A program made the position numbers and the translations under genes. Below the pieces are notes generated by a model. That model had not been told where the DNA came from and searched no databases. It saw nothing but the letters and a program-made list of their open reading frames with translations. Below, one piece after another: positions 8,889-17,037 of a stretch of DNA of 64,000 nucleotides. The DNA is from Fermentimonas sp. (lineage in GTDB: Bacteria > Bacteroidota > Bacteroidia > Bacteroidales > Dysgonomonadaceae), in assembly GCA_015478775.1 (NCBI GenBank), contig JADMKP010000008.1, forward strand, positions 558,076 to 622,075. The letters are read 5' to 3'. How positions within the stretch are numbered: position 1 is the stretch's first letter; each line of letters starts with the position of its first letter.

Positions 8889-10200
8889 CTATTAAGTCTA
8901 ATTGCTGTAATTGTTTACCTGTAACAGCACCTACTCTAAGAGTCATTGCATTTTTATGTGCATATAATTGCTCTGCCTCCGCCATAGCTTCAACTGCTCC
9001 GCCTATAGATAAAATTCCCTGTTCATTAAGTTGCTGAAAAGTAATCTTCTTCACAAAACTATCAAGTGAGACACCACTATAACTCTTTGCAAATCCGCTT
9101 GTAGGCAGAGTATGGTTTGGTCCGCTAGCATAGTCTCCTGCACTCTCGCAGCTCCAGTTTCCAAGAAATACAGATCCCGCACTTGTAACATCCCTACTCA
9201 CCAATGCTGGATTGTCTACAGCAAGTATGAGGTGCTCTGGTGCATAAAGGTTGCTGAATTCAACACACTCATTTACTTCTCTAAATAACAAAGATCTACT
9301 GTTTTTTAATGCCTGTGCAGCAATATCCTGACGGGGTAAAGCAGCAAGTTGGATATCAATTTCTTTGTTAACTGCTTTAATAACTTTCTTAGATGTTGAT
9401 AAAAGTATAACCTGACTATCAGGACCATGCTCGGCCTGCGATAGTAAATCGGCTGCAACAAAAGTAGGAATACATGTTTCATCTGCAATTACCAGCACTT
9501 CGCTGGGACCGGCAGGCATATCTATTGCTACACCATAATATTGCGCCGATCGTTTTGCCGCCATAACATACTGATTACCGGGGCCGAATATCTTATCAAC
9601 TTTAGGAATCGAATCAGTTCCAAAAGTCATTGCCCCAATTGCCTGAATACCCCCCAGTGCAAATATTTTTGTAATACCAGCATACTTAGCTGTATAAAGA
9701 ATTGCAGGATCAATATTGCCCTCATTGTTGGGTGGAGTACACAAAACAATCTCTTTGCATCCTGCTATCTTTGCAGGTATTGCAAGCATTAGCACAGTTG
9801 AGAAGAGTGGGGCAGAACCACCCGGAATATAAATTCCAACACGCTCTATAGCACGCACATCACGCCAGCAAACAACACCGGGGGCTGTTTCAACTTTCCT
9901 TATATCTTCCTGTTGCGATTTATGAAACGTTTCAATGTTTTTGCCGGCAACATCAATAGCCTGTTTTAATCTTTCTGAAATTAACTCTGTCGACTTCTCA
10001 ATTGTCTCTTCACTAACAATAAAAGAGTCTTGATTGGGGAAATCAAATGCCCGGCTGTAATTTAGCACCGCTTTATCTCCTTTTCTATGGATATCATAAA
10101 ATATTTTCTCAACCGTTTTCATAAGCTTTTGTTGCTTAATCATTGGTCTAGTTGCCAGCTTTTCCCATTTAGATCTGGAGGGATTCGATATTGTTTTCAT
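8869..10200 (-). CDS. hisD: histidinol dehydrogenase
   Basis: The last two oxidations of the pathway, NAD- and zinc-dependent. 443 residues, close to the family size. Seen: PGGSAPLFSTVLMLAIPA, GPGNQYVMAAKR, DMPAGPSEVLVIAD, the Zn/catalytic region SQAEHGPDSQ, PEHLIL and SAGDYASGPNHTLPT. The ATG at 10200 (MKTISNPSRSKWE) is used rather than the in-frame ATG at 10281, whose extra 27 codons lie in the repeat found elsewhere in the cluster. Confidence 0.96.
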   Translation of the reverse strand: MKTISNPSRSKWEKLATRPMIKQQKLMKTVEKIFYDIHRKGDKAVLNYSRAFDFPNQDSFIVSEETIEKSTELISERLKQAIDVAGKNIETFHKSQQEDIRKVETAPGVVCWRDVRAIERVGIYIPGGSAPLFSTVLMLAIPAKIAGCKEIVLCTPPNNEGNIDPAILYTAKYAGITKIFALGGIQAIGAMTFGTDSIPKVDKIFGPGNQYVMAAKRSAQYYGVAIDMPAGPSEVLVIADETCIPTFVAADLLSQAEHGPDSQVILLSTSKKVIKAVNKEIDIQLAALPRQDIAAQALKNSRSLLFREVNECVEFSNLYAPEHLILAVDNPALVSRDVTSAGSVFLGNWSCESAGDYASGPNHTLPTSGFAKSYSGVSLDSFVKKITFQQLNEQGILSIGGAVEAMAEAEQLYAHKNAMTLRVGAVTGKQLQQLDLIDEDEEF

Positions 10201-10302
10201 ATTTATCTTAACTAAATAGTTCACTAAACTTAGACTATTTCTCGCTATGGCATAATTCAAGTAAACTTGTCTTCTGCTCATTTATCTTAACGAAATAGTT
10301 CA
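10201..10302 (-). repeat. his-cluster interspersed repeat, hisG-hisD gap
   Basis: Two direct copies of a 23-bp block (ATTTATCTTAAC-n-AAATAGTTCA; 10201-10223 and 10280-10302, one mismatch) flank a segment related to the hisA-hisF gap repeat. Read on the minus strand, 10302-10258 matches 11546-11590 on the plus strand at 39 of 45 positions, so copies lie in opposite orientation on either side of hisG. No conserved reading frame is evident. Confidence 0.75.
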
Positions 10303-10349
10303 ATTATTCACTTCACCCTATTCTTCGCATCAATTAGTTTTATTCTCTC

Positions 10350-11207
10350 CTAAAGAATCATTTTTTCAATAGGTATTACAAGAATACCTTCAGCACCCAT
10401 ACGTTTCAACTCATCTATAATCTCCCAAAAATCATCGTCATTAATAACAGAGTGCACACTGCTCCAGCCCTTATCTGCTAAAGGAAGTATGCTAGGAGAG
10501 CGCATGCCGGGCAACAGTTTAATTATATCAGGGATGACCTCATTTGGAGCATTTAACAAAACATACTTTTTGCCCAGCCCGTTTTTATAAGCTTTAATTC
10601 TAAAGAGCAACTCATCAAGTAATTGTTTTTTGCTTTCCGATAGGTTTTTGTTGCTTATTAATACGGCCTGACTCTTTACAACCGTTTCAACCTCTTTTAA
10701 GCCATTCATAATAAGCGTACTGCCTGTACTTACAATGTCAAATATTGCATCAGCAAGTCCAATTCCTGTTGCTATTTCCACACTGCCCCCCAATTCTTCA
10801 ATAGATACTTTGATACCTTTTTGGGTGAAAAACTTATCTAAAATCTTAGGATAACTAGTTGCAATACGTCTGTTCTCAAAGAACTTAAGATCATTATATG
10901 CCTCATCCTTAGGAATTGCAAGCGAAAGGCGACAATTACTAAAACCCAGTTCCTCAACAATATCTACATTCTTATCTTTCTCCCATACCTCGTTTTGACC
11001 AAGGATGCCAATATCAGCTACCCCTTGCTCAACATATTGCGGTATATCATCATCGCGTAAAAAAAGTATCTCCATAGGGAAGTTGCCCGCTTCAGTTTTT
11101 AGCTTTCGAGTACCGTTTGAAATACGTATACCGCACTCTGTGAGGAGGTCAATCGACTTTTCACTTAAGCGACCGCTCTTTTGAATTGCAATTTTTATCT
11201 TTTCCAT
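10350..11207 (-). CDS. hisG: ATP phosphoribosyltransferase, long form
   Basis: Commits ATP and PRPP to histidine synthesis. The start MEKIKIAIQKSGRLSEKS at 11207 gives 285 residues: the catalytic periplasmic-binding-like domain (GVADIGILGQNE, then the PRPP loop IATGIGLADAIFDIVSTGSTL) plus a C-terminal ACT-like regulatory domain (about residues 210-285). It is therefore the HisZ-independent long form, expected to be feedback-inhibited by histidine. The frame continues open to 11387, but that extension runs through repeats and the attenuator and is not credible protein. First structural gene of the operon. Confidence 0.96.
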   Translation of the reverse strand: MEKIKIAIQKSGRLSEKSIDLLTECGIRISNGTRKLKTEAGNFPMEILFLRDDDIPQYVEQGVADIGILGQNEVWEKDKNVDIVEELGFSNCRLSLAIPKDEAYNDLKFFENRRIATSYPKILDKFFTQKGIKVSIEELGGSVEIATGIGLADAIFDIVSTGSTLIMNGLKEVETVVKSQAVLISNKNLSESKKQLLDELLFRIKAYKNGLGKKYVLLNAPNEVIPDIIKLLPGMRSPSILPLADKGWSSVHSVINDDDFWEIIDELKRMGAEGILVIPIEKMIL

Positions 11208-11211
11208 CTTT

Positions 11212-11320
11212 CGTTTCTCTAAGAATATATAATTTGATTCTCTAAGTATATATAATTCAGCTTCATTAAATGTATATTTTGATTCGCTATGTATATATAA
11301 TTTAGCTTCATTAAGTTTGT
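11212..11320 (-). repeat. tandem repeat between attenuator and hisG
   Basis: Read on the minus strand, the block AATGAAGCT-(A/G)-AATTATATATAC followed by a related AATCAAA-rich block occurs twice (about 45-bp unit), ending just before the hisG start. It is AT-rich, lies downstream of the leader terminator and upstream of the hisG ribosome binding region, so it forms part of the hisG 5' UTR. Confidence 0.7.
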
Positions 11321-11321
11321 A

Positions 11322-11359
11322 TAAAAACAAAAAACCCGACTGATTTGATTCAGACGGGT
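11322..11359 (-). terminator. his operon attenuator (terminator plus antiterminator arm)
   Basis: On the minus strand ACCCGTCTGA (11359-11350) pairs with TCAGTCGGGT (11343-11334) with one T-T mismatch, followed by TTTTTTG and TTTTT. The 5' arm CGTCTGAA (11356-11349) can instead pair over 8 bp (one G-U) with TTCAGGCG (11410-11403), the end of the hisL coding region. A ribosome stalled on the His codons (11435-11418) would leave that segment free and prevent the terminator; a ribosome that finishes hisL would cover it and allow termination. This is classical amino-acid attenuation. Confidence 0.88.
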
Positions 11360-11396
11360 GTATAAATATTTTCCTACAGGATTGCACATATCTATC

Positions 11397-11453
11397 TCAA
11401 CTCGCCTGAATGCAAGTATGAAAATGATGATGATGGAACCTGTTTGCTTTCAT
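11397..11453 (-). CDS. hisL: his operon leader peptide, His-rich (18 aa)
   Basis: ATG at 11453 opens MKANRFHHHHFHTCIQAS and a TGA: four consecutive His codons and a fifth after Phe. It lies 13 nt after the predicted promoter region and 38 nt before an intrinsic terminator whose 5' arm can pair with the 3' end of this ORF. It is too short for ordinary gene callers. It is a regulatory leader: scarcity of charged tRNA-His should stall the ribosome and switch on hisG-hisIE. Confidence 0.9.
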   Translation of the reverse strand: MKANRFHHHHFHTCIQAS

Positions 11454-11472
11454 TTTTACTATTTTTATATCG

Positions 11473-11480
11473 CAAAGATA
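11473..11480 (-). promoter_or_regulatory. his operon promoter (-7 box)
   Basis: TATCTTTG on the minus strand (+ strand CAAAGATA). A GTTG at 11499-11497 is a -33 candidate but the spacing is 16 nt rather than about 20. Position just ahead of hisL supports its use. Confidence 0.6.
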
Positions 11481-11545
11481 ATAGAATTATTTAAAACAAC
11501 TCATAATTCATAAGTTTTATTTTGAATCATATTTTGAGGATTCAG

Positions 11546-11590
11546 TGAACTATTTCGTCAAGCAAAATGAGTAGAAGACAAGCTTGCTTG
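11546..11590 (+). repeat. inverted copy of the his-cluster repeat upstream of the porin
   Basis: Matches the minus strand of 10258-10302 at 39 of 45 positions, counted by eye. It lies between the his promoter and the porin gene. Together the two copies bracket hisG and the his leader in inverted orientation. Confidence 0.75.
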
Positions 11591-11671
11591 TATTTAAAAT
11601 TTCCCTAAAATGAACAGAAAAAATGAGTACGTTATCCGAGCTTCACGTTTTTTTATGTAAGTTTGCAACCG

Positions 11672-13738
11672 ATGAAAGAAAAACTATTTATATCTCTGTT
11701 TACGTGGGCAATCTATATAGTATTTGCCTTTCCTCAGGCTCGTATTATCATGCCCGATTCATCACAGATATCAACCAATCCCGATTCATTATTTCGGCCT
11801 CAAACAGAAGGAGAGCAAAGTCTGCAACTCAATCATCTTATACATGATCATGGTGCAGAAGCAGATTCTCTTAAGGAATTGGCTCAAATGACAACATGGA
11901 CCATAAGCCAGCGTACAGGTGAAAGGTTTACCACAACTCCCGATACTTTGCTCTATAATTATCAGCACACCACGCTTCCCGACGGGCAATCGGTTGCAAT
12001 GGGATTTCTTGCACCATTGGGATCACCTGCTTTCTCAAAAATATTCTTCGATCGATCTGAATTAGATCATTTTATATTTAATGAACCTTACTCATATTAT
12101 CTTAAAACTCTCGAGAATCAGCGTTTTATTAACACACGTATACCATACACCCGACTAGATTATCAGAGAAGCGGCAATAAGCAGATGAGAGAAGAGAGGT
12201 TTGGTGCATTATTAACATCTAACTTTGGCGAAAGTCTAAATGTTGGAATCGACGTAGATCTATTAAGTTCAAAGGGTTTTTACAGTTCACAAGCTGTTAA
12301 GCACAACAACTTTTCGCTTTTCGGCAATTATATCAGCGATAGGTTGGAGGGTCATGCTTTTATGAATATAGGCAAGATTAGTAATTTCGAAAATGGAGGA
12401 ATTACGGACGAAACATTTATTACCGATCCCGAGGCCATACAACAAAGTTTCACATCCAGAGACATCCCTGTTAAATTCACAGATACCTGGAATACAGTTA
12501 GGAACAACAGATTCTTCCTTTCGGGAAGATATAATCTAGGATATATTGATACACCAACCGACTCGCTTCACCAAGGCAGGGGCGACTTTATACCAATTGC
12601 TAGCATAGGATTCTCCTCTCAATATACCCAGCAATATCGCAGGTTCTTGTCGCACGATACAGCATTTGTTAATGTAAATGGATTGCAGATGCAAAGAATA
12701 GATCAGTTTTATCCAAACAGCTTTTATAGCACAGCAGTTGACGATAGTATTAAGTATAGCTCTTTTAAAAATACTGTTTCACTAAGTCTACGAGAAGGCT
12801 TTAAAGATTGGGTTAAATTTGGTCTAACAGGCTTCTTAGAGTACGACTTAAGAGATTACACTATGCGCGACTTAGAAGATCTCACTTTTAAAACGCACAA
12901 AGAAAGTGCCGTAACTCTTGGCGGGGTATTAAGTAAACAACAAGGAGAAAATCTGCTGTTTAATGTTCATGCCGACATAGGTGTGCTTGGTGTGAACCTA
13001 GGAGAGTTTAGGGCAATTGGTAATATAGAAACAGGTTTTGATATTGCCGGAAGGCGCACATCTCTCTCTGCCGAGGCTTATATAAAGAACTTAAGGCCTA
13101 AATATCTACAAAATAATTATCAATCAAAATATTTCAATTGGAATAACGACTTTGGAGATATCCGAAGGGTTTATTTAGGTGGCAAGCTATTAATACCGTT
13201 TACCAACACTTTAATAAGTGCCGGTGTAGAGAATCTGCAGAACTATATATATATTGGTGCAGACAGAAATATAGCACAAGAGAGCGATAATATTCAGGTG
13301 CTTACTGCGCGAGTAGAGCAGAACATAAGTTTGGGAGTTTTCCATTGGGATAATCAAGTTGTTTATCAAAAATCCAGTAATCAAATGGCAATCCCACTTC
13401 CTGAGTTGAGCGTATACTCCAATATGTATTTGAAAGCAAAAATTGTAAATGAGCTTACAATGCAGTTTGGTGTAGATGCTCATTACCATACCAAATATTT
13501 TGTACAGGGATACGAACCCGCTTTACTCCAGTTCTATAACCAGCGTGAGAGAGAAATGGGCGATTATCCCATATCAACTGTATATCTTAATATGCATTTA
13601 AAACAAACACGCTTTTTCATTATGTTTTATAACGTTGCATCTAAAGTAATTAAACCACAAGAGTATTTCTCTATACCAGGCTATCCTGTAAACCCTTTTG
13701 GATTGAAGCTAGGCCTCTCTATCAACCTTCTTAATTGA
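11672..13738 (+). CDS. putative porin, Bacteroidota outer-membrane beta-barrel family
   Basis: A 688-residue exported protein. Residues 1-26 (MKEKLFISLFTWAIYIVFAF) form a signal peptide. After a Ser/Asp-rich linker comes LGSPAFSKIFFDR, IPYTRLDYQRSG and VGIDVDLLSSKGFYSSQ, blocks typical of the Bacteroidota putative-porin (Porin_10-like) family, then many alternating amphipathic strands and a C-terminus ending SINLLN. The ATG at 11672 is chosen over the in-frame TTG at 11663. TAAGTTTG at 11658-11665 resembles a -7 box; if used, the mRNA would be almost leaderless. Substrate unknown. Transcribed away from the his operon. Confidence 0.82.
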   Translation: MKEKLFISLFTWAIYIVFAFPQARIIMPDSSQISTNPDSLFRPQTEGEQSLQLNHLIHDHGAEADSLKELAQMTTWTISQRTGERFTTTPDTLLYNYQHTTLPDGQSVAMGFLAPLGSPAFSKIFFDRSELDHFIFNEPYSYYLKTLENQRFINTRIPYTRLDYQRSGNKQMREERFGALLTSNFGESLNVGIDVDLLSSKGFYSSQAVKHNNFSLFGNYISDRLEGHAFMNIGKISNFENGGITDETFITDPEAIQQSFTSRDIPVKFTDTWNTVRNNRFFLSGRYNLGYIDTPTDSLHQGRGDFIPIASIGFSSQYTQQYRRFLSHDTAFVNVNGLQMQRIDQFYPNSFYSTAVDDSIKYSSFKNTVSLSLREGFKDWVKFGLTGFLEYDLRDYTMRDLEDLTFKTHKESAVTLGGVLSKQQGENLLFNVHADIGVLGVNLGEFRAIGNIETGFDIAGRRTSLSAEAYIKNLRPKYLQNNYQSKYFNWNNDFGDIRRVYLGGKLLIPFTNTLISAGVENLQNYIYIGADRNIAQESDNIQVLTARVEQNISLGVFHWDNQVVYQKSSNQMAIPLPELSVYSNMYLKAKIVNELTMQFGVDAHYHTKYFVQGYEPALLQFYNQREREMGDYPISTVYLNMHLKQTRFFIMFYNVASKVIKPQEYFSIPGYPVNPFGLKLGLSINLLN

Positions 13739-13795
13739 TATTTGAACTACTAAAATAGGATTTATCAACCAACTAAATAAGACTTATAGATCTCA

Positions 13796-14620
13796 ATGAT
13801 TTCAAAAAAGCGACTTTCTATCTATGTCATATTGCTAATTATAGTTGTAATAACTATGATTATGCTTAGAAACTCCCTTACAAGAAAAACAAATATCAGA
13901 GAGATAAACGATTATAACGAGATAATAGAACGAGGCGAAATGAACGTGGTAACAGATTATAATGCAATAGGACACTTCATTTCGGGTGATACCGTTCAAG
14001 GCTTTCAGTATGAACTGATAAATGCACTAAAGGAAGAGTGGGGAATACACATAAACATATTTCTTGAGAATAATCTTCAAGACAACCTAAATGGCTTACA
14101 AGAAGGTAAGTATGATATAGTTGCACGAAGTATTCCTGTTAATAGTGAACTTAAAGGCAGCTTCAGCTTTACAGAGCCATTAATATTAAATAAACTTGTA
14201 TTAGTGCAGCGTAAGACTCAATATAATGATAGCATAGAACCATTAAGGCAACACCTTGAGCTTGCCAAAAAAACTATTCACGTTTCCGAAGGTTCACCTT
14301 CAATATTCAGACTCAATAATCTTTCGCACGAAATTGGAGACACCATATTTGTAGTACAAAATACAACCTACGAGGCAGAGCAACTAGTAATGATGGTTGC
14401 CTCGGGCGAAATTGAATATACTGTGTGCGACGAAAAAGTGGCCTTACAACTTTCGGAAGAACTGCCCGAAATAGATATTGAAACCGATATTAGCTTCACT
14501 CAAATTGAGTCGTGGGCTGTAAGAATAGATTCTCCCATACTTTTAGATAGTGTTAATAGTTGGCTCACCCGATTTAAGGAAACCCACGAGTTTAAAAACT
14601 TAATTGAAAAATACTACTAG
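13796..14620 (+). CDS. membrane-anchored solute-binding-like protein (SBP_bac_3 / MltF N-domain type)
   Basis: 274 residues. A single N-terminal hydrophobic segment (about residues 8-24, IYVILLIIVVITMIML) anchors or exports the chain; the rest resembles family 3 periplasmic amino-acid-binding proteins: DTVQGFQYELINAL, LQEGKYDIVARSIPV, FSFTEPL and, near the C-terminus, IESWAVRIDSPILLDSVN. This is the fold found as the N-terminal regulatory domain of lytic transglycosylase MltF, but no transglycosylase domain follows. No transporter genes adjoin it. It may be a sensor or regulator of wall metabolism; ligand unknown. The stop is embedded in a tandem array. Confidence 0.68.
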   Translation: MISKKRLSIYVILLIIVVITMIMLRNSLTRKTNIREINDYNEIIERGEMNVVTDYNAIGHFISGDTVQGFQYELINALKEEWGIHINIFLENNLQDNLNGLQEGKYDIVARSIPVNSELKGSFSFTEPLILNKLVLVQRKTQYNDSIEPLRQHLELAKKTIHVSEGSPSIFRLNNLSHEIGDTIFVVQNTTYEAEQLVMMVASGEIEYTVCDEKVALQLSEELPEIDIETDISFTQIESWAVRIDSPILLDSVNSWLTRFKETHEFKNLIEKYY

Positions 14621-14717
14621 TTTTCTTAATAAAACACTCCAGATCTTGTAAATAAAACACCCATAATCTTCTAAATAAAACACCCATAGTTTTCTAAAAA
14701 ACACTACTAGCCTAAAC
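14605..14717 (+). repeat. 22-23 bp tandem array starting at the stop codon of the SBP-like gene
   Basis: Five units, of which the first is the last codons and the TAG of the gene: 14605-14626, 14627-14648, 14649-14671, 14672-14694 and 14695-14717. Units 3 and 4 are nearly identical (TAAATAAAACACCCATA, then TCTTC or TTTTC). The last unit returns to the ACTACTAG of the gene end. The array runs up to the A-tract of the terminator of the convergent gene. Confidence 0.85.
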
Positions 14718-14754
14718 CAAAAAAAAGAGCGACTACCTAGATTAGCAATCGCTC
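14717..14754 (-). terminator. intrinsic terminator of the small periplasmic protein gene
   Basis: On the minus strand GAGCGA (14754-14749) pairs with TCGCTC (14732-14727), extended by an inner 3-bp stem, then a run of T (14726-14717). It lies 26 nt after the stop at 14780. Confidence 0.75.
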
Positions 14755-14779
14755 AACAATCAAAAAATCAATTAAATCC

Positions 14780-15208
14780 TTATCTATTGTTTATTGGTGC
14801 TCTTCTTCCACTGCGGTTTAAATCACGAATGCTATCCTGCCTTTTTGTACGTTTTTCTTTCCAAACTTCCATTTTTTCTTTTCCAATAATAGCTTCAATT
14901 TGAGCATCATTTTCTACCATTGATTTAGCCCTCATATCCTGCATCTCTTTTCTGCGAGCCTCTCTGTCCGTTTGTAATTCTTCTCGCATTGCTCTGTTTG
15001 CCTCAATCTGCTTAGCTCGTTCCGCTTCATTCTTTTCAAATAAGGCCTTAAGCTTTGTAGACTCTTCTGCAGAAAGTTTTAGTTCTTTAGTCATATTTTC
15101 AGCCCTATCTTTGGCTGTCCAGCTTCTTCTCGTATCATTGTTTTGTGCAGACAATGAGAAGCTCAATGTTAGTAGGCCAATTATAGCCAAAAGTGTAAAC
15201 TTTTTCAT
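14780..15208 (-). CDS. small exported Spy/CpxP-like protein
   Basis: 142 residues with a clear signal peptide (MKKFTLLAIIGLLTLSFSLSAQ, cleavage near residue 21). The mature part is almost entirely charged helix: ELKLSAEESTKLKALFEKNEAERAKQ, then an Arg/Glu/Met-rich stretch with REELQTDREARRKEM. This matches small periplasmic helical proteins of the Spy/CpxP/DUF4890 type, which are often chaperone-like and stress-induced in Bacteroidota. Exact family membership is inferred from composition and layout. It has its own terminator. A CAAATATATTTG palindrome at 15330-15341 in the 290-nt upstream gap could serve as a -7 box in either direction. Confidence 0.65.
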   Translation of the reverse strand: MKKFTLLAIIGLLTLSFSLSAQNNDTRRSWTAKDRAENMTKELKLSAEESTKLKALFEKNEAERAKQIEANRAMREELQTDREARRKEMQDMRAKSMVENDAQIEAIIGKEKMEVWKEKRTKRQDSIRDLNRSGRRAPINNR

Positions 15209-15502
15209 ACTTCTAATTTTTTATGAATGAATAAATAGAAAATGTCTGATATTAAGACGACGAAATTTAGCCAATAGTTTAATGATAAAAAAATACATAA
15301 CTCTGATACTCTGTATACAATTTATAAAACAAATATATTTGTGATATGTTTATTGCGCTTTTGAAGTTAAATATAATAGATTCATCGATAAAATATAGTC
15401 ATTAGTATATTATGCAACATTTTATCTTAATTAACAGTATTTCAATAGAAATTAGTATCTTTGAAGAGTAAAAAACAAGGATATATTAAAATAATAACTA
15501 AG

Positions 15503-15913
15503 GTGGACGAAAAAAAGTATAAAGCAAATAATGGTCCAGCCAATATATTTTGGGGCATATTTATTATTATACTTCTTGTATTTGTAATAGATGGTCTCAT
15601 AAACTCTCATAGAGTCTGGACAAATATACTCTACATTGTGTTTGCATTAATATTCTCTCTATCAACATCAATTAAAGAGTATGTAATCACCGAGCTTAAT
15701 TTTATAGAAGTTAGATTTATAGTTAAATTATTTACCAGAAAGAAAAAAATTGCCATTGGTGATATTATAGGTATGAAGAAGCTCAAAAGAAATCAACTTC
15801 AAATAGATTTAATACGTGGCTTTGAAATACTTAGAGTAAAAGAGTCTGAAATCGATGCACTAATAGCCGAGCTAAAAGATCGCAACCCAAGAATAAAAAT
15901 GCCCGAAGAGTAA
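15503..15913 (+). CDS. hypothetical membrane protein with PH-like C-terminal domain
   Basis: Two adjacent hydrophobic segments (IFWGIFIIILLVFVIDGLI and ILYIVFALIFSLSTSI) are followed by about 75 residues with short strands and a final helix (ESEIDALIAELKDRNP), the pattern of bacterial PH-like membrane proteins. Function not known. No ATG begins the frame: a TTG at 15461 lies inside TATCTTTG (15457-15464), which looks like the -7 promoter box, so the GTG at 15503 (136 aa) is preferred; the start is uncertain. The stop codon is unit 0 of a tandem array that fills the gap to the convergent gene. Confidence 0.55.
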   Translation: MDEKKYKANNGPANIFWGIFIIILLVFVIDGLINSHRVWTNILYIVFALIFSLSTSIKEYVITELNFIEVRFIVKLFTRKKKIAIGDIIGMKKLKRNQLQIDLIRGFEILRVKESEIDALIAELKDRNPRIKMPEE

Positions 15914-16015
15914 TAAGGGTACCCAAGAAGAGGATAAGGGTACCCAAGAAGAGTAAATATTCCCCCCAAAGGGTAAATATACCTTCAGAGAATTAAATAT
16001 GTCTCAATAAGATTA
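15893..16015 (+). repeat. 20-22 bp tandem array bridging two convergent stop codons
   Basis: Six units. The first (15893-15913) is the end of the preceding gene including its TAA; then come two near-identical units (TAAGGGTACCCAAGAAGAG), followed by three more divergent 20-nt units each ending TAA. The array stops exactly at the stop codon (16013-16015) of the convergent DUF368 gene. No intrinsic terminator is visible in this gap. Confidence 0.85.
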
Positions 16016-16912
16016 AAGTAACTCTTCCCTCGGAAACCTCTCTTCAACCTTACTAAACAGGTACGAAGCTATTGCTCCTACAATAAATAAAACTAAACTA
16101 AACAGCAGTGATGCGCCAAATCCCAAACCGGCAGCATCTAACCCCTCGGGAGTAAAAGCTGGGAACACAACAGTAGGGAATATAGCTAGAGATGAACCAA
16201 TAACCATTCCAAGTATAAAATGATACATACCCGAATAGTACTTTCTAAACATCCATGCAGCTATTTTAGCAAAAAGGATAACACAAATAATAAAACCAAC
16301 GATTAGAGGAATAATAACACCAAAATCAAAATCTTTAATCCCAATTGCCATCTTATCGTAAAGCCCAAAATATATAAGGAAGTTTGAAGGACTCATACCC
16401 GGAATAATTAAACCAAGCCCCATTAACAACCCCGATGCCAGCCAAATAAATATATTAGGAGTAACCTCAGTAAGTTCCTTTCCACCCACAACCATAAGAG
16501 TAAAAATGGCTACGGTAGACAATATCAGCACCCATATATCAGATGATTTTCTTCCCTCCTTACCAGCAGTTTTATATAGCGAAGGAAACGTGCCTGCCAC
16601 AAAACCCACAAACAAGCATACAAACTGAGCAGCATATTTGCCAAATGCTTTCTCCACAACAACTGCAAAAAGCACAATACCAATTACAGCACCAATGGCA
16701 ACAGGAATGAAATAAACTATATTTTTTACAAAGTTCTCACGTAAGTTGGCAAGAAACTTTATAATTCTATCGTATAAACCAAAAATTACTGCTAGCACCC
16801 CTCCCGAAAGACCAGGTAGTATAAATCCAATACCTACCAGAGCACCTTTTATGAGACGTATAAACCAGTCGGCAACGTTGCTGATTTTCTTTTGTTCCTT
16901 TACTTCTTCCAC
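16013..16912 (-). CDS. DUF368-family membrane protein, probable undecaprenyl-phosphate translocase
   Basis: 299 residues, about eight hydrophobic segments, with the two family signatures GIGFILPGLSGGVLAVIFGLY (near residue 28) and GLIIPGMSPSNFLIYFGLYD (near residue 166): an internal repeat typical of inverted-topology carriers. Members of DUF368 (PopT) have been shown to recycle the C55-phosphate lipid carrier across the inner membrane; this role is transferred by family. It has its own promoter (16976-17007). Confidence 0.82.
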   Translation of the reverse strand: MEEVKEQKKISNVADWFIRLIKGALVGIGFILPGLSGGVLAVIFGLYDRIIKFLANLRENFVKNIVYFIPVAIGAVIGIVLFAVVVEKAFGKYAAQFVCLFVGFVAGTFPSLYKTAGKEGRKSSDIWVLILSTVAIFTLMVVGGKELTEVTPNIFIWLASGLLMGLGLIIPGMSPSNFLIYFGLYDKMAIGIKDFDFGVIIPLIVGFIICVILFAKIAAWMFRKYYSGMYHFILGMVIGSSLAIFPTVVFPAFTPEGLDAAGLGFGASLLFSLVLFIVGAIASYLFSKVEERFPREELL

Positions 16913-16975
16913 TTTATGTATCGTTAAGTTGTATTTATTTTATCGCTTTATCTATTTGTTTTTTATCACGAAGGG

Positions 16976-17007
16976 CAAATATACAACTTTTCTAAAAGCC
17001 GAGACAA
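16976..17007 (-). promoter_or_regulatory. promoter of the DUF368 gene
   Basis: On the minus strand TTG (17007-17005), 21 nt, TATATTTG (16983-16976). The predicted start is near 16970, about 57 nt before the ATG. Confidence 0.6.
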
Positions 17008-17037
17008 TAGATACACAATTTGTACAAATGAATAATG

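Noticed and set aside
11208-11387. 60-residue N-terminal extension of HisG
   Set aside because: The frame runs through the attenuator terminator and a tandem repeat; the MEKIKIAIQKSGRLSEKS start at 11207 matches the family.
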